Below, piece after piece: positions 50,101-62,514 of a stretch of 64,000 bases of DNA. Numbering within the stretch: position 1 is the first letter of the stretch; each line of letters begins with the position of its first letter. The position numbers and the translations under genes are program-made. This stretch comes from Crocodylus rhombifer (taxonomy: Eukaryota; Chordata; Crocodylia; Crocodylidae): contig JAVSML010020422.1 of assembly GCA_038503035.1 (NCBI GenBank), positions 99,503-163,502 on the forward strand, in the 5' to 3' direction. The notes beneath the pieces were generated by a model, which was given only the letters and a program-made list of their open reading frames with translations, ran no database searches and was not told where the DNA came from.

Positions 50101-51400
50101 GAAAACCACTGCAGACATACACAGGTGGAAAAAAATCCTTACTGATTTAAAAACATGGAAATCAGTATTTTAATTGTATACAGCAGTTACTTTTGTAAAC
50201 AGGACAAATACTATATAATATGCTTTTCATTATTTAGGGTTAAGGATTTAAAGAACAAACAAACAAACAGCTGTCTAAAAAAAGGAGCTGTCAGAATACT
50301 TAGCGTCATCAGACAAGCAGGATTTATAAAGAACCCCATAATCCTGTGTGTTACCTGTAGATTCCGCCTGGGAATTGCGAAGGTATGGAAAAGGATGACT
50401 ACTATCCCCAAGTCATTGCCTACCCTTCCTTGTAAAACAGGGTCTGTAGGAGACTGGCCAGCAAGCTGCATCACTTCTTAAGGGAAGAAGTCAAAATTCT
50501 GCAGACAGAAATACCTAGAACACTCTCTTTCCAAGATGTGAATTCCCTCCAAGATGAGTGTGTACATCCAGCAGTAAAGTGCTGTCCTAGTCACATGGGT
50601 CTGCAAAGTCTGTACTTTCTAAGGCCCACAGCAAACCTAAGCAAGGGACCCTGGAAAAGGCTGAGATGGAGTTTCATGGTGTGTTATTTTGGGACTACTT
50701 TTGTGTTAACAAAACCAACCTTCATAGGGATGACTTTTTTTGCTTCTACAAGATGCAGCTTTGGTTTGGAGTGAGATGATGAGATGGAGACCGAGGGAAG
50801 CGTGGGGAAGGGCAGAGGCTGTGGGGAGCTGGAGGTGGGATGGTGCAAGTGGCAGGAAGGCTGCAAGGGGAAGAAGTGGGGACCTGCTACCCTGCCTCGG
50901 CCATGGCTTTCCCTGCTGTAGCAGTAGTGGGGTGACAAGTTCAAGACAAACTTCCAATACTTAGATTTTATACCTAGAAAATTACAACAGATTTATAGAT
51001 TTTCCATATACAGAACCTAATTATTAAGGGTCATCTTATATTCAGAGTTGTCTGATATTTGAGCAAATGTAGTATTTTCACATACACAATTTAGGAATAG
51101 TGCCACCAATTTACAATATTGCACTTAAACACAAGCCCAGAGAGGTAAAGGACTATATTAGAGGGCTGAAAAATACCAATATGTATTCCTGGGGGTGGAA
51201 ACTCTTGTGAAAATGTAGACAAATTAAAAAGAGGCAATTCTACAGGAAATGCAATTAAATATTTTCATTTTATTATTCAGCAAATATTGTGAGTAAATCA
51301 ACTTCCCAAAATCTTGAACCTCTTAATTATGGCACAGAATTCTACTGTATTCTGAGAACTACATTGTTCTCCTAAAAATGTATGACGTTCTAGAATTTTA
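47144..51400. other. Intergenic, no supported gene
   Basis: An A/C-rich low-complexity tract lies at about 47622-47700. A region at about 49070-49620 reads with few stops on the plus strand but gives no recognisable family. Short open frames elsewhere are uninformative. Confidence 0.4.
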
Positions 51401-51409
51401 CAAAGCCTT

Positions 51410-51545
51410 TGATTTGAAGAGATGACAATGCTTTACAAACATTTACATGGTATATCTTACTCCTGTGAGATATGCAGTATCACTACCATTTTATAGATGG
51501 GGAAACAGATAATTTCTCATGCAATTTACAGTGCTGCTGGCTGTA
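51410..51545 (+). repeat. MIR-type SINE fragment
   Basis: GACAATGCTTTACAAACATT, CCTGTGAGATATGCAGTATC, then ACTACCATTTTATAGATGGG and GAAACAGATAA follow the classic MIR middle section. Confidence 0.7.
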
Positions 51546-51559
51546 ATCTTACGGTGTCC

Positions 51560-51603
51560 CATGTATAGAATCATGGGATTCGATCTATCATATTCTATAC
51601 ATG
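51560..51603. repeat. Inverted repeat, 12-bp arms
   Basis: CATGTATAGAAT (51560-51571) and ATTCTATACATG (51592-51603) are exact reverse complements 20 bp apart. A nested GAATC/GATTC pair starts inside the left arm. Confidence 0.8.
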
Positions 51604-51773
51604 AAAAAAAATCTCATTTCATCCTATGATCAACATTAAAGTTGATTCTTGAGCTAAGTTCTTATGTTGCAGTTAAGAACATATTATTCAAACCTCCGTT
51701 TTAGCCTTGTATTGACACATGGAATTGAGGGATAAAGAAATATGCCTTCTGTAAATAAATTCCATACCACCCA

Positions 51774-51779
51774 TTTATT
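51774..51779 (-). terminator. PolyA signal of BtpA-family gene
   Basis: AATAAA on the minus strand (TTTATT on plus), 157 bp beyond the stop codon of the BtpA-family gene. It is the first canonical signal downstream of the stop. Confidence 0.5.
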
Positions 51780-51935
51780 TTAAAGTCCCTTCTGGCTTAC
51801 TGACCAGCCAAGTAGATTACAGGCTTTTTAAAATTTAATATTATATTATCCATGTCATGTGCACATGGAATGTGTTAGTTGTCCTTGGTATATCATATTC
51901 CACATGTACACATGCAATGTTATTTGCTGAAAAAT

Positions 51936-52126
51936 TCATTTTCTCAGTTTACTTATGTGATCCATAAATTGTTTTACTCTGTCAGGATCAACAGTATTTG
52001 CCCAGTAACCAGCTTTCTTGAAATACGAACCAATTATTAAGGCATTTGCATCCAGGTAGTTCCTCACATTCTCTAGAGTGACTCCAGACCCAATCAACAC
52101 TGGAATCTTCACAGCTTGTTCAACCT
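51936..52126 (-). CDS. BtpA-family protein, last exon
   Basis: After the acceptor CATTTTAG (ending at 52127), the minus strand encodes VEQAVKIPVLIGSGVTLENV, RNYLDANALIIGSYFKKAGY and WANTVDPDRVKQFMDHISKL, then RK and TGA (51938-51936). This is the C-terminus of the BtpA/SgcQ family of TIM-barrel proteins, known in animals as F13E9.13-like and annotated as mitochondrial. The IGSGVTLENV loop and the IIGSYFK segment are the family's last two strand/loop signatures, near the presumed ligand site. The first two bases (AG) complete a Glu codon started in exon 58562-58689. The frame is undamaged. The vertebrate function is unknown; in cyanobacteria BtpA supports photosystem I stability. Confidence 0.93.
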
Positions 52127-53113
52127 CTAAAATGAAGAGAAATCATAAATATAAATGCAATGTTAGGGTTAACCCGGTCTACAATCACTAAGCCTTCCTC
52201 CAACCCTTAAAATTGTATCAAGACAAAATTAATCTGTTGCAACATATCCACTTTGATACTTTATGAAACTACCAGGAATATTATCCTCTTATTTTCTTTG
52301 TTAACAAATGAACATGCCTGTCTGTAGAAGTCACCTGTGCCCTTGGAACAACCACCAGCGAAATGCCACTTATTTTGCACAGCACTGTTCATAAAAAAAG
52401 AGAGCGTGAGCGAGTTGGGATCATATTAAACAATCGCTGCCCACATACCACAGCATAGTTTCAGTGCTCTGGAAGTGACAAAAGCTGAAATGGAGCCATT
52501 TAATAGCTATCACTGCTCCCATATTTCCTCCACCTTCCAAGGGGAGGAAGGTTTGGGGGCTCGGGGGAACGGGTGAGGGAGAGTAAAATCGCCCTCCTGT
52601 GCTCCTTCACTGGTGTACTTTTAACCCATCCTTACAAACCACATGGCCCACAGATGCCACATTCAGAGAACTTCCAAAGAGCAGAACTACGATTCTACTA
52701 CATCTTGGGCGCTTTTTATGAATACTAATATAGTATCTACCAGCCTGACTGTGCCAGGTGCAGCAGACACACACTGAAAGAGGCAGTCTTTATTGCTTGT
52801 ACTGCAGTAGCACCTATGACCCAAGTTAAGAATAAATTTTGGAACTAGATTATGGAAGGAGTTCCTTTGTATTGAATGAAATTCTTAACAGTGATCTCAA
52901 TTTCTCTCTCAACCCCAGAAGGAACAGAATAAGAACAAAACTTCCTATAAAATAATTAAAACGTAACAGCAACAAGAATAAGATGCCACTTTTATTTTCA
53001 TTTATTAGATCAGCTGAGATTATGGGTTTTTTTGTGTGCGGTGAGATTACTGAAGTGGCAGAAGTATTCAATAGTGCCATGTTCATTACAATTCTTTAGT
53101 CATCAGTTTAAAT

Positions 53114-53629
53114 TAGAGGTGCACTGACACCGGTCTGATATCCAATTGGCACTAATATAAAGAAAATTTTCTGTATCAGAAATAGGCCCAATGCAGCCAA
53201 TAATTTTTCTGATAAATGCCCGTGTGTGCAAGCAGCCGCAGCACAGCACGTAGGCAGTGACGAGTATAGGCCAGCAGCCTGAAAAGCTGCGTGCAGCTAG
53301 TAAGTCTGGTGTGGTGGAAGGAGGAATGGCAGGGGGAGGGCAAATCAAGGCCCCCGTGGGTGAGGGAGGGTGTGGGGTTGGGGCAGGCATGGCTTATTGG
53401 GGGAGGGGGAGCCCTGCCCCTGCCCCATTCCCTTCCTCACTGCAGGGGCCTTGATTTGCCCCCTCCATGCCCATTCTCTCCCCCTTCCACCACACCAAAC
53501 TTACCAGCTGGATAAAACTCTTCAAGCTGAAAAGCTGCGCATTAGAAATCAGATCAGCATCAGCCAATATGCCTCCTTAAAAATCAGCTATTGGCATCGG
53601 CCCTAAAAATCTCTATCAGTGAACCCCTA
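53114..53629. mobile_element. Foldback hAT element with exact TSD
   Basis: The 516-bp element begins TAGAGGTGCACTGA and ends TCAGTGAACCCCTA. It is flanked by identical 8-bp target duplications GTTTAAAT (53106-53113 and 53630-53637), diagnostic of hAT insertion. The two halves are largely reverse complements: AGTCTGGTGTGGTGGAAGG (about 53304) pairs with CTTCCACCACACCAAACTT (about 53484), and AAATCAAGGCCCC pairs with GGGGCCTTGATTTG. It would form a long hairpin. No transposase is encoded. Confidence 0.95.
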
Positions 53630-55069
53630 GTTTAAATCAGGATAACAGTGGGTGGACTGGTATATCTCTCTGCCAGGTCCCTTTGCTGAATTTATACTAA
53701 ACTAGCAGCTAAGGTAAGACCTTCAGTGAAGAGGCAGCAAAAAGGTCTTATTCCCAGTAATAGGAAAAATGAGTAGGCTCTGTATTCAATGATGTAATTT
53801 TGGGGCAGAAGTGAGGGAAAGTAAATAAAGCTCATAGGGACTATTTTAAGAACTCCATGTGGTTTACTTGGAAGTCAAAGGCCACTGTTGGGAAGATTCT
53901 TTTTGATAAGAAAAAGGGCAGTGGGATATGAAAGCAGAACATTATTTTATCTAGAGAAAACACATGTTGTTTAGTCATTTAGGGTTTCACCTGGTTAATA
54001 GGGGGAACAATTTGCTCAAGTAGGCAACTTGCACAAGGCTCATGGAGCACTGATGAACCACTTTCAACCTTATGCAAGCCCCTCTCTCTGGACCTGAATA
54101 AACATCATACAGATTTACTGCAATGACTGCGCTGGTTGTGAGGCATAAGCATACTGGGTGTTTTGATACAGAGACTGACAAAAGGTTTAGTGAAGGCATA
54201 TTAATATTTTTTTAATTAAAGAACTACTTTGGCAATGTTTTGTTTGATAGATAAAAGAGAGCCGATTAACAGGGCTTCCTGAAAAGCGCGAGTCATTATT
54301 AGCTACGGAAAATATACAAGTGTAGGAGTTGTTGAGCACCCCCCATCATCCATTACCTTCAAACTGGACCTCAGAGAAGTCACGCTTACAGGACAGGTTG
54401 CTTCACTTGCTTCCTTAGAGAACACCAAGTAAGGCATTATTTCTGACCTTTAAAAACTTATAAAATTGCTTTACTTGGTGATAACAAGCTGGCATAAGTA
54501 GTTAATGCTTCAGGGAAATCACCTAATGTGAAACATGAGGCTCCTCTAGCAAAGGTGCTTTGATTTTAAAGTTTCATAAGAGGTTTAACGTGCTAATGAC
54601 ACTACAGAGAAGACTAATTATTTACTGCCACTTTGACTAGGAGAAGGGCTATTGATGGAGTGGTACTGCTACTGAAGCACTCTTTAGGTCAGAGGTGTTA
54701 GTATTCTTTTCATCTATATGAACCAGCACTATTTATTGCATGATAGAAACAAAAAAAAATTATATGACCATCCTACAAGGTCTTTGTGGAAGAAAATTTT
54801 AAGCAAAACCATGCCCTGAAATTAGACACATTAGATGAATAACACGAATAGCCCTTTCCAAACCAATTTAACATCCTGGTAGTGTCCTGTTTGTAGCAAC
54901 AGATTCTTTAGGGTTTTTTTCAGTTATCCCTACTATAATTGTCTAGCCTATTCAGGAAAAGACAAAGTGCCAGGATGGGGACACACTATATTCCTACTGC
55001 CCTAAGCACTGAATTTTGCTCCAAGCTGGGTTTCCAAATTAAGCAGTTTAACAGGTAGTCTAGGAATCC

Positions 55070-55995
55070 TGTTACTTAAAGGAAAAATAGGGGCTAACAG
55101 AGCCCAGACTGACAAAAAGAGGGCTAGCTGTAAAGAGATAGGCAACCAGAGCCCAGGAATGGGACTTGTTAGTGACATAGCAATAGTACACTAGTAGGGT
55201 AACCTGTGTGAGCAGCAAGAAACATACTGCAGAGCTAGCAGATTCCTGGCAGTAGTACAAGACAGTCTTGGGTGGGAGACAAGGCAATGCTACAACTGCT
55301 AGGTCTGTTGCTGTAGGCTACCCTGAAGGCCAGTAAGCCAAGGTCATTAGAGAAAACCACCAGACTGCCCAGGGAGTCACCTGACCAGAAGCAGACAGTG
55401 CTCTGCTGGCATATAAGCCAGGGCCAGAGCCAGAGCCAGAGCCAGAGCAGTCAGTCTGGCCCTGGAGGCCAAAGAGGAAGGAGCTCTGCAGTAAGGCAGC
55501 TCTGACGAGAGTCCGAGAGAGATCCAGCCATGCCTGTGAGCCCCAAGTAAAGAGTTGAGGGCTGGCAGGGGATAAGAATCAGTATTGGAGGGCCATTTCT
55601 TTAGGTAGCCAGTAGGCTTAAGAGAACTGAGTTATAGCTGGTGTACTTATGTTTTTGGTTTGAGTTTAATTGGTGGACTGGATTTGGGACTGCAGGGGAG
55701 GTCAGGAGGTCCCAGTAGTACCAGCAAGACCTGTATGGCATGAACTTGCCCGGAGGGAAAGGCGAAAGGAAGGGAGGGCAAATGACAGTACAGCAGTCCA
55801 CAAGGGCTGAGCCAGGGCCAGAGGCGCACAGCCCAGCAGGGGCTGGGAGAAGGAGCCAGGGCCCAGAGAAGGATGGGGACAGGACCAGAGAGGGCCCACT
55901 GAACTGTTTGATTGTTTCACCTGTGAGGCATGTGCAAGCCTACAGGCAAGGTAGCCATATACTGGAGGCTCCTGATGCTTTGGTCCTGTTACAGC
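55070..55995 (+). mobile_element. Possible solo LTR-like block
   Basis: This stretch is G+C-richer than the surrounding intron. It holds a TATA-like GGCATATAAGCC (about 55409), a purine-rich CCAGAG hexamer run (about 55422-55449) and an AAGTAAAGAG stretch where a polyadenylation signal would lie (about 55547). It starts TGTTACTT and ends CTGTTACA, a TG...CA arrangement. No target duplication matches and no internal retroviral gene is visible, so the identification is weak. It may be another repeat class. Confidence 0.35.
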
Positions 55996-58561
55996 ATGGT
56001 ATAAAAAGAGATACTCTTTAAATATTTAAAAACCTTTCACATACCGAGGTCCAGTGCTGATTACATTAAAATGTTTAACATGTTGGTTTTATTTAATGAG
56101 AAATCCACTATTCTATTGCCTAGAAAATGCCAGCAGCACTGATAGATTCACTACTGCATAATAATTCTGTGGTAACATTGAACACCCACCTTTATTTTTG
56201 TTCTTTTTTTCCAAATTCAAAACATGGCATAAAACTCTTAAGTCAACTCTCCTCCCACTATTGTGTTTTTTTGATACAGAGAGAAAAGTAGTCCATTTTG
56301 TGACTACATATTCAATGAGGCCTCACAGCTTACAGAATTTATGCTTTACAATAATCTTCGATAAACTGTAACTAGAGGGCACTGTGCTCTTTCTTGTGAT
56401 ATTGCATCTGCATACATGTCTGTAATAAAAATTGGATGAAATAAGTGTGCAGTTGCAAAGCACAATGAAAGTTTTTGAACTGTGGCAGCAGAAGTTACAT
56501 AAAATAAAGACCAAAAGCTCCTAAGCTTAAACAATGGCAAAAAGCAATGTAAAAAAAAAAAAAAAAAAAAGAAGCAGCAGCACCATTGCACCAATAACTT
56601 GCTCTGCTCCTCTTCTTCAACAGCTTTTTTATATGCAGTAATCACTGTACCATACACACCACTATATTTATGGTAATGCTTCACTGTAACATGTTGCCTC
56701 TTTAATTCAAATGACTGTTTCCCTTTATTAAGTCTAGTGCTTGTAAAAGGTGCAGATCAAAGATTTAACTCCTTTCTTTATCTACAGGACAGGTTCAGCA
56801 AGGAGAGAAGCAATGTGCAGTTCCACTTTGACCTAACCAATCCCCTGTGTGTAGGAAAGTAAATTAATCTTCATGCCCCTTCTGTGTACAATGCCTGCAA
56901 AGGTGCAAATTACTACCAGCTGGTGATTTCTGTGGTGTGGTCACTTGTCCACTGATTACTGGATTGAGACCACCTATCTTATTTCACACAGACAACCAAA
57001 CAGGCATCAGATAGAGTCACTTCCAACCTGAGCTGTTTGAACTGAAGATGTAAAAAGGTGCCTAAAAAGCTAAAATGCTAATCCCTTAATGCCTGCTCCT
57101 TTGTGTCCTAGCAGCAGATGAAACACTGCTGTGCAAGAGACTTGAGTCTCTCACTCCTTGTCCAGGACACCTTAGGAACTGGACCAGAACTGGACTTAGA
57201 ACTGGACCACCTGGATGCTACAGAGAGGCCAAACAACATTTGCTACATGAACAGTGCCCGCCAGCACTGTTGGTACTGCCCACTGCCTTAGAGTGCATGT
57301 CTACACCCAAAGCCAGAAGGAAAGGTTAATGGATGAAAGATCCCCAGGATATTACGTACACAGGCATTTGGCCTGGGGTTGGACATGGCGAGGAATTATT
57401 GCACTTGAGAGGGTTGAATTAAAGTAGCAACACAAATTAAACACAAAGCCTTGCCCTAATTCCCTTGTCCAACAAAACCCCCCTCTTTTTCTACTCTCCT
57501 TCCCAAATTAGTCATTCAGTACACCAGAGGAAAAGGCCCTAGTATTTCTCTGCCTTTCATTTCAGTGTAACAAAGCAGAAAAAAAAACAGACGTAGCTCT
57601 CTTTCTTCCATTTTAGCTTTTAAGACAAAATTTGTAATATGATGAAATTTGCTGAATTTTGTTTATACCTAAAAGTTTTTTCCTTGTACTGGATGGAGTA
57701 TTTTTTAGCAAGGCATACATTTAAGATAAGGAAAATTTTGCTCAAATCAACACTAGAGTTTATATCCTGTAGGCCTAATTCCTTTTAAGAGGTTGACCAC
57801 ATAGATATGTCTAACTTGTCATTTGTCTATGTATTACCATAATGATTTTCCTCCCCACTTAATTCAAAATCCCTAGCCCTCTGAGAAGGGGGATTTGCCG
57901 CTGACTCAAGTTTTGTAATATTTAGGCTGTATGTCTTAACATAGACCAAGATTCTAGCTTTGTTCCATTCATAACACAAAGCGAAACCAAAGCAAGTATG
58001 CGTCTTTGTGTTGTCTCCATCATCCTTTGTTCTTTAGACCCAGACAGAATGAAACAGAGGTACTTAAAAAAAATTACAGAAGCCATGTAATTACAGAATA
58101 AATGACTTGGTTGGCTGAAACATCATGGGACAAAATTTACTTTTTGATGTGTACACCAGCATCCCCTGAAGTCACCAGAAGCTGCTTGCATACACTGAAA
58201 AGCAGATTTTTGCTTTAAGACTTGTTCCTTTTTTTTCCCCCCAGTGAGGAAGAGAGAACTATTTTGAAACATATACATAATATTTCAGGGGTAAATACAC
58301 GTTCAAGATTTATAGCCCAAAACACATATTGTTTTCAATTTTATTAATAATTTTAGCTTTTATGCCATGAAGGTTGCTTTGGCATGGCACATCCAATGAG
58401 AACCCAAAATCACTGTGGCTTTTGCTGAACTAAATCAGATTCTAAGTGCCAAGAAGCTTCTCTTTTTATAAGAGCAGTTAGTAAATATATAGATTTCTCT
58501 CTCTCTTAATCCAGAAGCCAATGCACTGGCTGTTGTCCGACCTTCCTGTGACAGCTCTCAC

Positions 58562-58689
58562 CTTTCAGTTCTTCCGGATCTGCCGGCATTCCAGTGGCTG
58601 TTCCAGTCAATACAATCCCATCAGCAAGGAAGAGCTCAGCAGCCTTGGCAGTCTCAGATACACTGACATCTGCTGTCAGAGCATGAGCA
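58562..58689 (-). CDS. BtpA-family protein, internal exon
   Basis: Acceptor TTTACAG (ending at 58690), donor AAAG|GTGAG. The minus strand encodes (S)AHALTADVSVSETAKAA, then ELFLADGIVLTGTATG and MPADPEELK. The DGxxxTGxATG motif is the family's best-known signature and in the TIM barrel contributes a phosphate-binding-like loop. The split serine codon (AG|T) joins in phase to the exon ending at 60300. The split Glu codon (G|AG) joins to the exon at 51936-52126. Confidence 0.95.
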
Positions 58690-60299
58690 CTGTAAACACC
58701 AGGAACACAACCAGCAGTTATTTTCAGTTAATATAACTTGCAATCCATCCTGTATAATACTTAGCCTGCTTTTCTCATAACTCTAGATCGTACTTCACTT
58801 CCCTGTAGTCAGAACAATTGAAGATTGACTTTTTTTTTTAAAAAGAGTAAGGTTAAGTGTCTTGCTTCATTTGTGGATGCTCAGCTTCTCCACAGATCTG
58901 ATCCCTATCACCTAGGAAGCAGTAGATTTAAATCCTCACCTCATTTCACAAAGTCCAGGAAACAGTCATTAACTATCTTTGTATCTAGCATATTGGTCTT
59001 TGAAGGAGAAAAAGAAGCAGCTATCCTATTCATATAGCAGTAATTTCATACATCCCAGAGATGTACAATTCACCTTTTAAGCAGTGGTAGATATATGGGT
59101 GAAGCTTTTTGTCTGAAATTAGTATCTACAGCAACTTCAGCTATAAACAGTTTTAAATTCTTCCTCTATCTTTTCTATATTAGTGTCAGTTACAGGAATT
59201 GCAAGACAGTCAATACCACTTGTCTGACAGTTTGGAGCATTGACCCCAAATAACTAGTCCCAGGACTAGTCTCTTTCTTCCTGGGTCAGCCAAGCTTGGG
59301 AATGGAAGGAGAGGACCATGCTTCCCCCCACATTGGGAAGTGACGTATATTCACTTGCCACAACCCTACTAAATATCCTAAACATCAATAGATCATTTTT
59401 CCAAGACAAATGATGAGCTTCCGTGTTACAAGCACCACATTCTGGGACTCCCAGGGAAGAAAACAATGCTGCTGCATATCTGCTTAAAATATGAAGTAAA
59501 ATTATTTAAAATATTCTTAAGGAGCCTTGATGTTGACAGGATCAGATTACAGCTATTATACTTTAAAATGTTAAATATATTTTTTAATTTGGCATGTAAC
59601 CTGACAAAAACCTGCCTTTTTCCATGTTTTTTTCCAAAACAAACCTTTCTTGAAATATTACCTATGCAGTACACAGATTGTGGGTTCTTTTTTATTCTGA
59701 AAAAGTCTTAAAGAAACATCTAATAACTGAAAAGGCAACGTGAAAATTATGATGGAATGTCAGTCAAACAAAGCTGAATTCACATAGCTGTCATAAGATC
59801 TTTCTGTTTGATTATTATAAACATACCCCACATTCATGTGCACCATTCCTCTGAACTGTATAAACATAAGGAAAGAAATATATTAAAAAATCCAGTTAGT
59901 GTGGCAAAAACCTCATGATAAGGATACTTTGCATGCAACAGCCCTCGCATGCTGCTTAAAACAGCTATTTCAGATGCTTAGCTTCCTGAAACAATTTCTT
60001 TATTTGTAAACCTAGTGAGAAGATGCATCCAAATGATATAAAGCATTACCCGATGCCAGATGCAAGACATTTACTGTCTGTAGTTATAGATTCTGAAGGT
60101 TAAACAACTGCAAATTCCACAGATGCAGCAAATGGCAGTTTACAGGTGCACATGTGTAACCATTTTCCTCAATAGTATTGCAAGACCTTGTTTGAGCAAT
60201 CAAGTTCCCCAATAATAATCTTGTCAATATTCAGTATTGTAAAAATTAGAATGCATATCATATCATCTCTATGTTAACATATATGTTAACAGTGTTTAC

Positions 60300-60450
60300 C
60301 TGTGTTTTTTTTTAATATCTGCAAAAATCTGAATGTGCTCTGCTCCAATTTGTTTTCTGTATCTTAGCAGGTCACCTGCACAGGCATTTATTATCCCCTC
60401 ATCAGCAACATGAGAAAAAACAAACCCTTCAGCTCGGATAAAATCGAGAC
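60300..60450 (-). CDS. BtpA-family protein, internal exon
   Basis: Acceptor CCCCCTAG (ending at 60451), donor CACAG|GTAAAC. The minus strand encodes (G)LDFIRAEGFVFSHVADEG, IINACAGDLLRYRKQIGAEH and IQIFADIKKKH. The FIRxEGFVFxHVADEG and ADIKKKHS motifs identify the BtpA/SgcQ family. Together the three exons give about 155 residues, roughly the C-terminal half or more of a family member of about 270 residues. The missing N-terminal exons, which should carry the MIHVGALPG-type start of the barrel, were not found up to 64000 and presumably lie beyond it, giving an upstream intron of at least 3.5 kb. Confidence 0.95.
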
Positions 60451-60889
60451 CTAGGGGGAAAAAAATGTAAACTTGAGATAAAATGGAACAGTAAACCAAG
60501 AAACTTTAAAAACATATTTTATTCTGTTAGCTACCATTTGATTATGTGAAAATGTTGAGGGACATTGTATCTCAACATAATTTATCTTTGTTTTAATGAG
60601 ACCAATATTTTCCAGAGGTGCTATAGTGACAGATCAGGGGACAGTAGCTCTGCATTACCCATACCAATGCCACAGAGTGTAACTAGGGTTAGGGGCAATG
60701 AAACTTCCTTCCATGGATGGGAAGGACTGGCTGTTGTGAGACTGGACAGCTTGGTTTCCACATCCATTCATTCCCTGCTCCTAAGGGTGAGGATGGTCTT
60801 CTTGGATACGAATCAGATTAAGACCAGCAAATTATTTCACAAAGGCCGCTGGATTGCTAGTGATGGACTTGGGTGCTATCAACTTAAGT

Positions 60890-61172
60890 CAGTGGTTCTC
60901 AATCTTTTTGGACTTGAGGCACCCCTCAGAAAATGCCAGCTCATAGTTTTTGCTCATTATTTTGATTCCAGAAAAATAATACTGCAAATCTTCTGTTGCA
61001 AAGAACTTAAAAAGACCACAATAGGCCAGAAGTTTTTAACACTTACGGATTCCTATTATAAAATCTCTGGGTTTATCTTGTGAATCAAATGTAGGTGTTT
61101 GCATACTTAACAGTGCTACTATTGGGCATCACCCTTATATACGATCTTGATACACCCGGTTGAGAATCACTG
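60890..61172. mobile_element. Short hAT (Charlie-like) element
   Basis: The 283-bp element begins CAGTGGTTCTCAATC and ends GGTTGAGAATCACTG, near-perfect hAT/Charlie-type inverted ends. It is flanked by 8-bp duplications ACTTAAGT (60882-60889) and ACTTAGGT (61173-61180) with one mismatch. The interior is A+T-rich and non-coding. It forms the end of the chance open frame at 60565-61083. Confidence 0.9.
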
Positions 61173-61809
61173 ACTTAGGTTTTGGTGGAGTTACCTACCA
61201 TATCCATACAGCAATGCCCTGAGTCATCACAGAACCTGTCTCCTGTTCCTCAGTGCTGTGAGGAAGAGAAAAGCTATATATCAATTTGGCAGGCCAAAGT
61301 CTTCTCTTCCTTAAATTGGTCATATATTGTTAATTTATTGATTACCAATGAACCCCAACATTAGGGGCTCTGGGCATAGGACACACTTTAAAAATAGCAC
61401 TAGCTGAACTGGCCATGCTATCCAATACACACAGGCCTTTTGCCTCTGCACACACTGTACGTCCCTTGGCTACTGGGAAAAGTCCCTCAACTGGATGGTG
61501 GAGTTGCTCTTCCTTGTAGCTAAATCTCTCTGTTCAAAAGCTACTAAAAATCAATGTTATCTTGCCATTGTATTTTAAGTAAGCAAAACCATTTATTTGG
61601 TTTATAATCCCGCATTGGTCCTAAGTGCTATTAAATCACAAGAGAGCTTTGCTTAAGTGAAGGATTGGGCCCAATAAAAACAAATCAATTAATACATCAG
61701 TTCCACTAAGAATTTATAACACCACTTGGTAAATCAGGAAAAAGGTTGACAGGAACTCCTTCCAGGGCCTGCCTTGAGGGTTCCCCCTTCCGGTATACCA
61801 AACCTAGTA

Positions 61810-62514
61810 CAGGCAGTCCTCTGACTTTCAACACAATTGGTTCCTGAAAACCATGTCTTAAGTCGAAACGCCATAAGTCAGAACCAATTTTCTCATAGGA
61901 ACAGTGTTACAAATGGGGGATTGGTTCTTTTACGACAGTTGATACTGCAAGCAGCTGGAAAGCAATGAAAAGGGAGAGGGGAGGGAAGGGAAGGGACTGG
62001 GTGGGGGCAGATCAACTCCTCCCCATCCCCTGTGGTGAGGGAGGGAAGGGGCTGGGACAAGTGCTGCCCAGTGCTGGGGCTGGACAGAGGCAGCAGCATC
62101 TACCACTGCGCACTACTCGTTTGGTGGCTTGACTGGTGGTTCCCAGACCTCCTCATCCCATGCCGCCCCGCACAGATGCAGTGGCACATGCCCCCCCCAG
62201 ACCAGCTGCAGTAACTGCTGGTCAAGCCACCAGATGAGCAGTGCGTAGCGGCGGGAGCCACCGTCCCCCGCTCCCTAAGCCCACCTGGCCCCAGCTGGGC
62301 AGCACTTGCTCCAGTCCTGGTCCCAGCCCCTCCCTCAGGGTGGGGGGGTGTTGATCTGCACCCTCACACCTCTTCCACCACGTACCAGCTACACACAATA
62401 TTGACTGTCATAAAGACGAAACCCACACTGGAACATCAAAACAGGGTGTCAATTTATAAATGTCATAAGTGACGTTCATCACAACTCAAAAAGTTGCAAG
62501 TCGAGGAATGGCTG
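61810..62514. mobile_element. Tigger/pogo-like foldback element
   Basis: The 705-bp element has ends CAGGCAGTCCTCTGACTT and AAGTCGAGGAATGGCTG and is flanked by TA on both sides (61808-61809, 62515-62516), the Tc1/mariner-pogo target. CAGGCAGTCCTC-like ends resemble Tigger-derived elements. The arms fold back through the interior: AAGTGCTGCCCAGTGC (about 62059) pairs with GCTGGGCAGCACTTG (about 62295), and GGTGGCTTGAC near 62121 pairs with GTCAAGCCACC near 62221. No transposase frame remains. Confidence 0.8.

Larger units (their letters stand above)
52127..58561 (-). other. Intron of BtpA-family gene (6.4 kb)
   Basis: The donor GTGAG (58561 downward) and acceptor TTTTAG (ending at 52127) delimit a phase-1 intron. 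It carries the hAT element at 53114-53629, an LTR-like block at about 55070-55990, an A-tract near 56551-56570, and old SINE-like scraps. No other gene was recognised. Confidence 0.8.
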
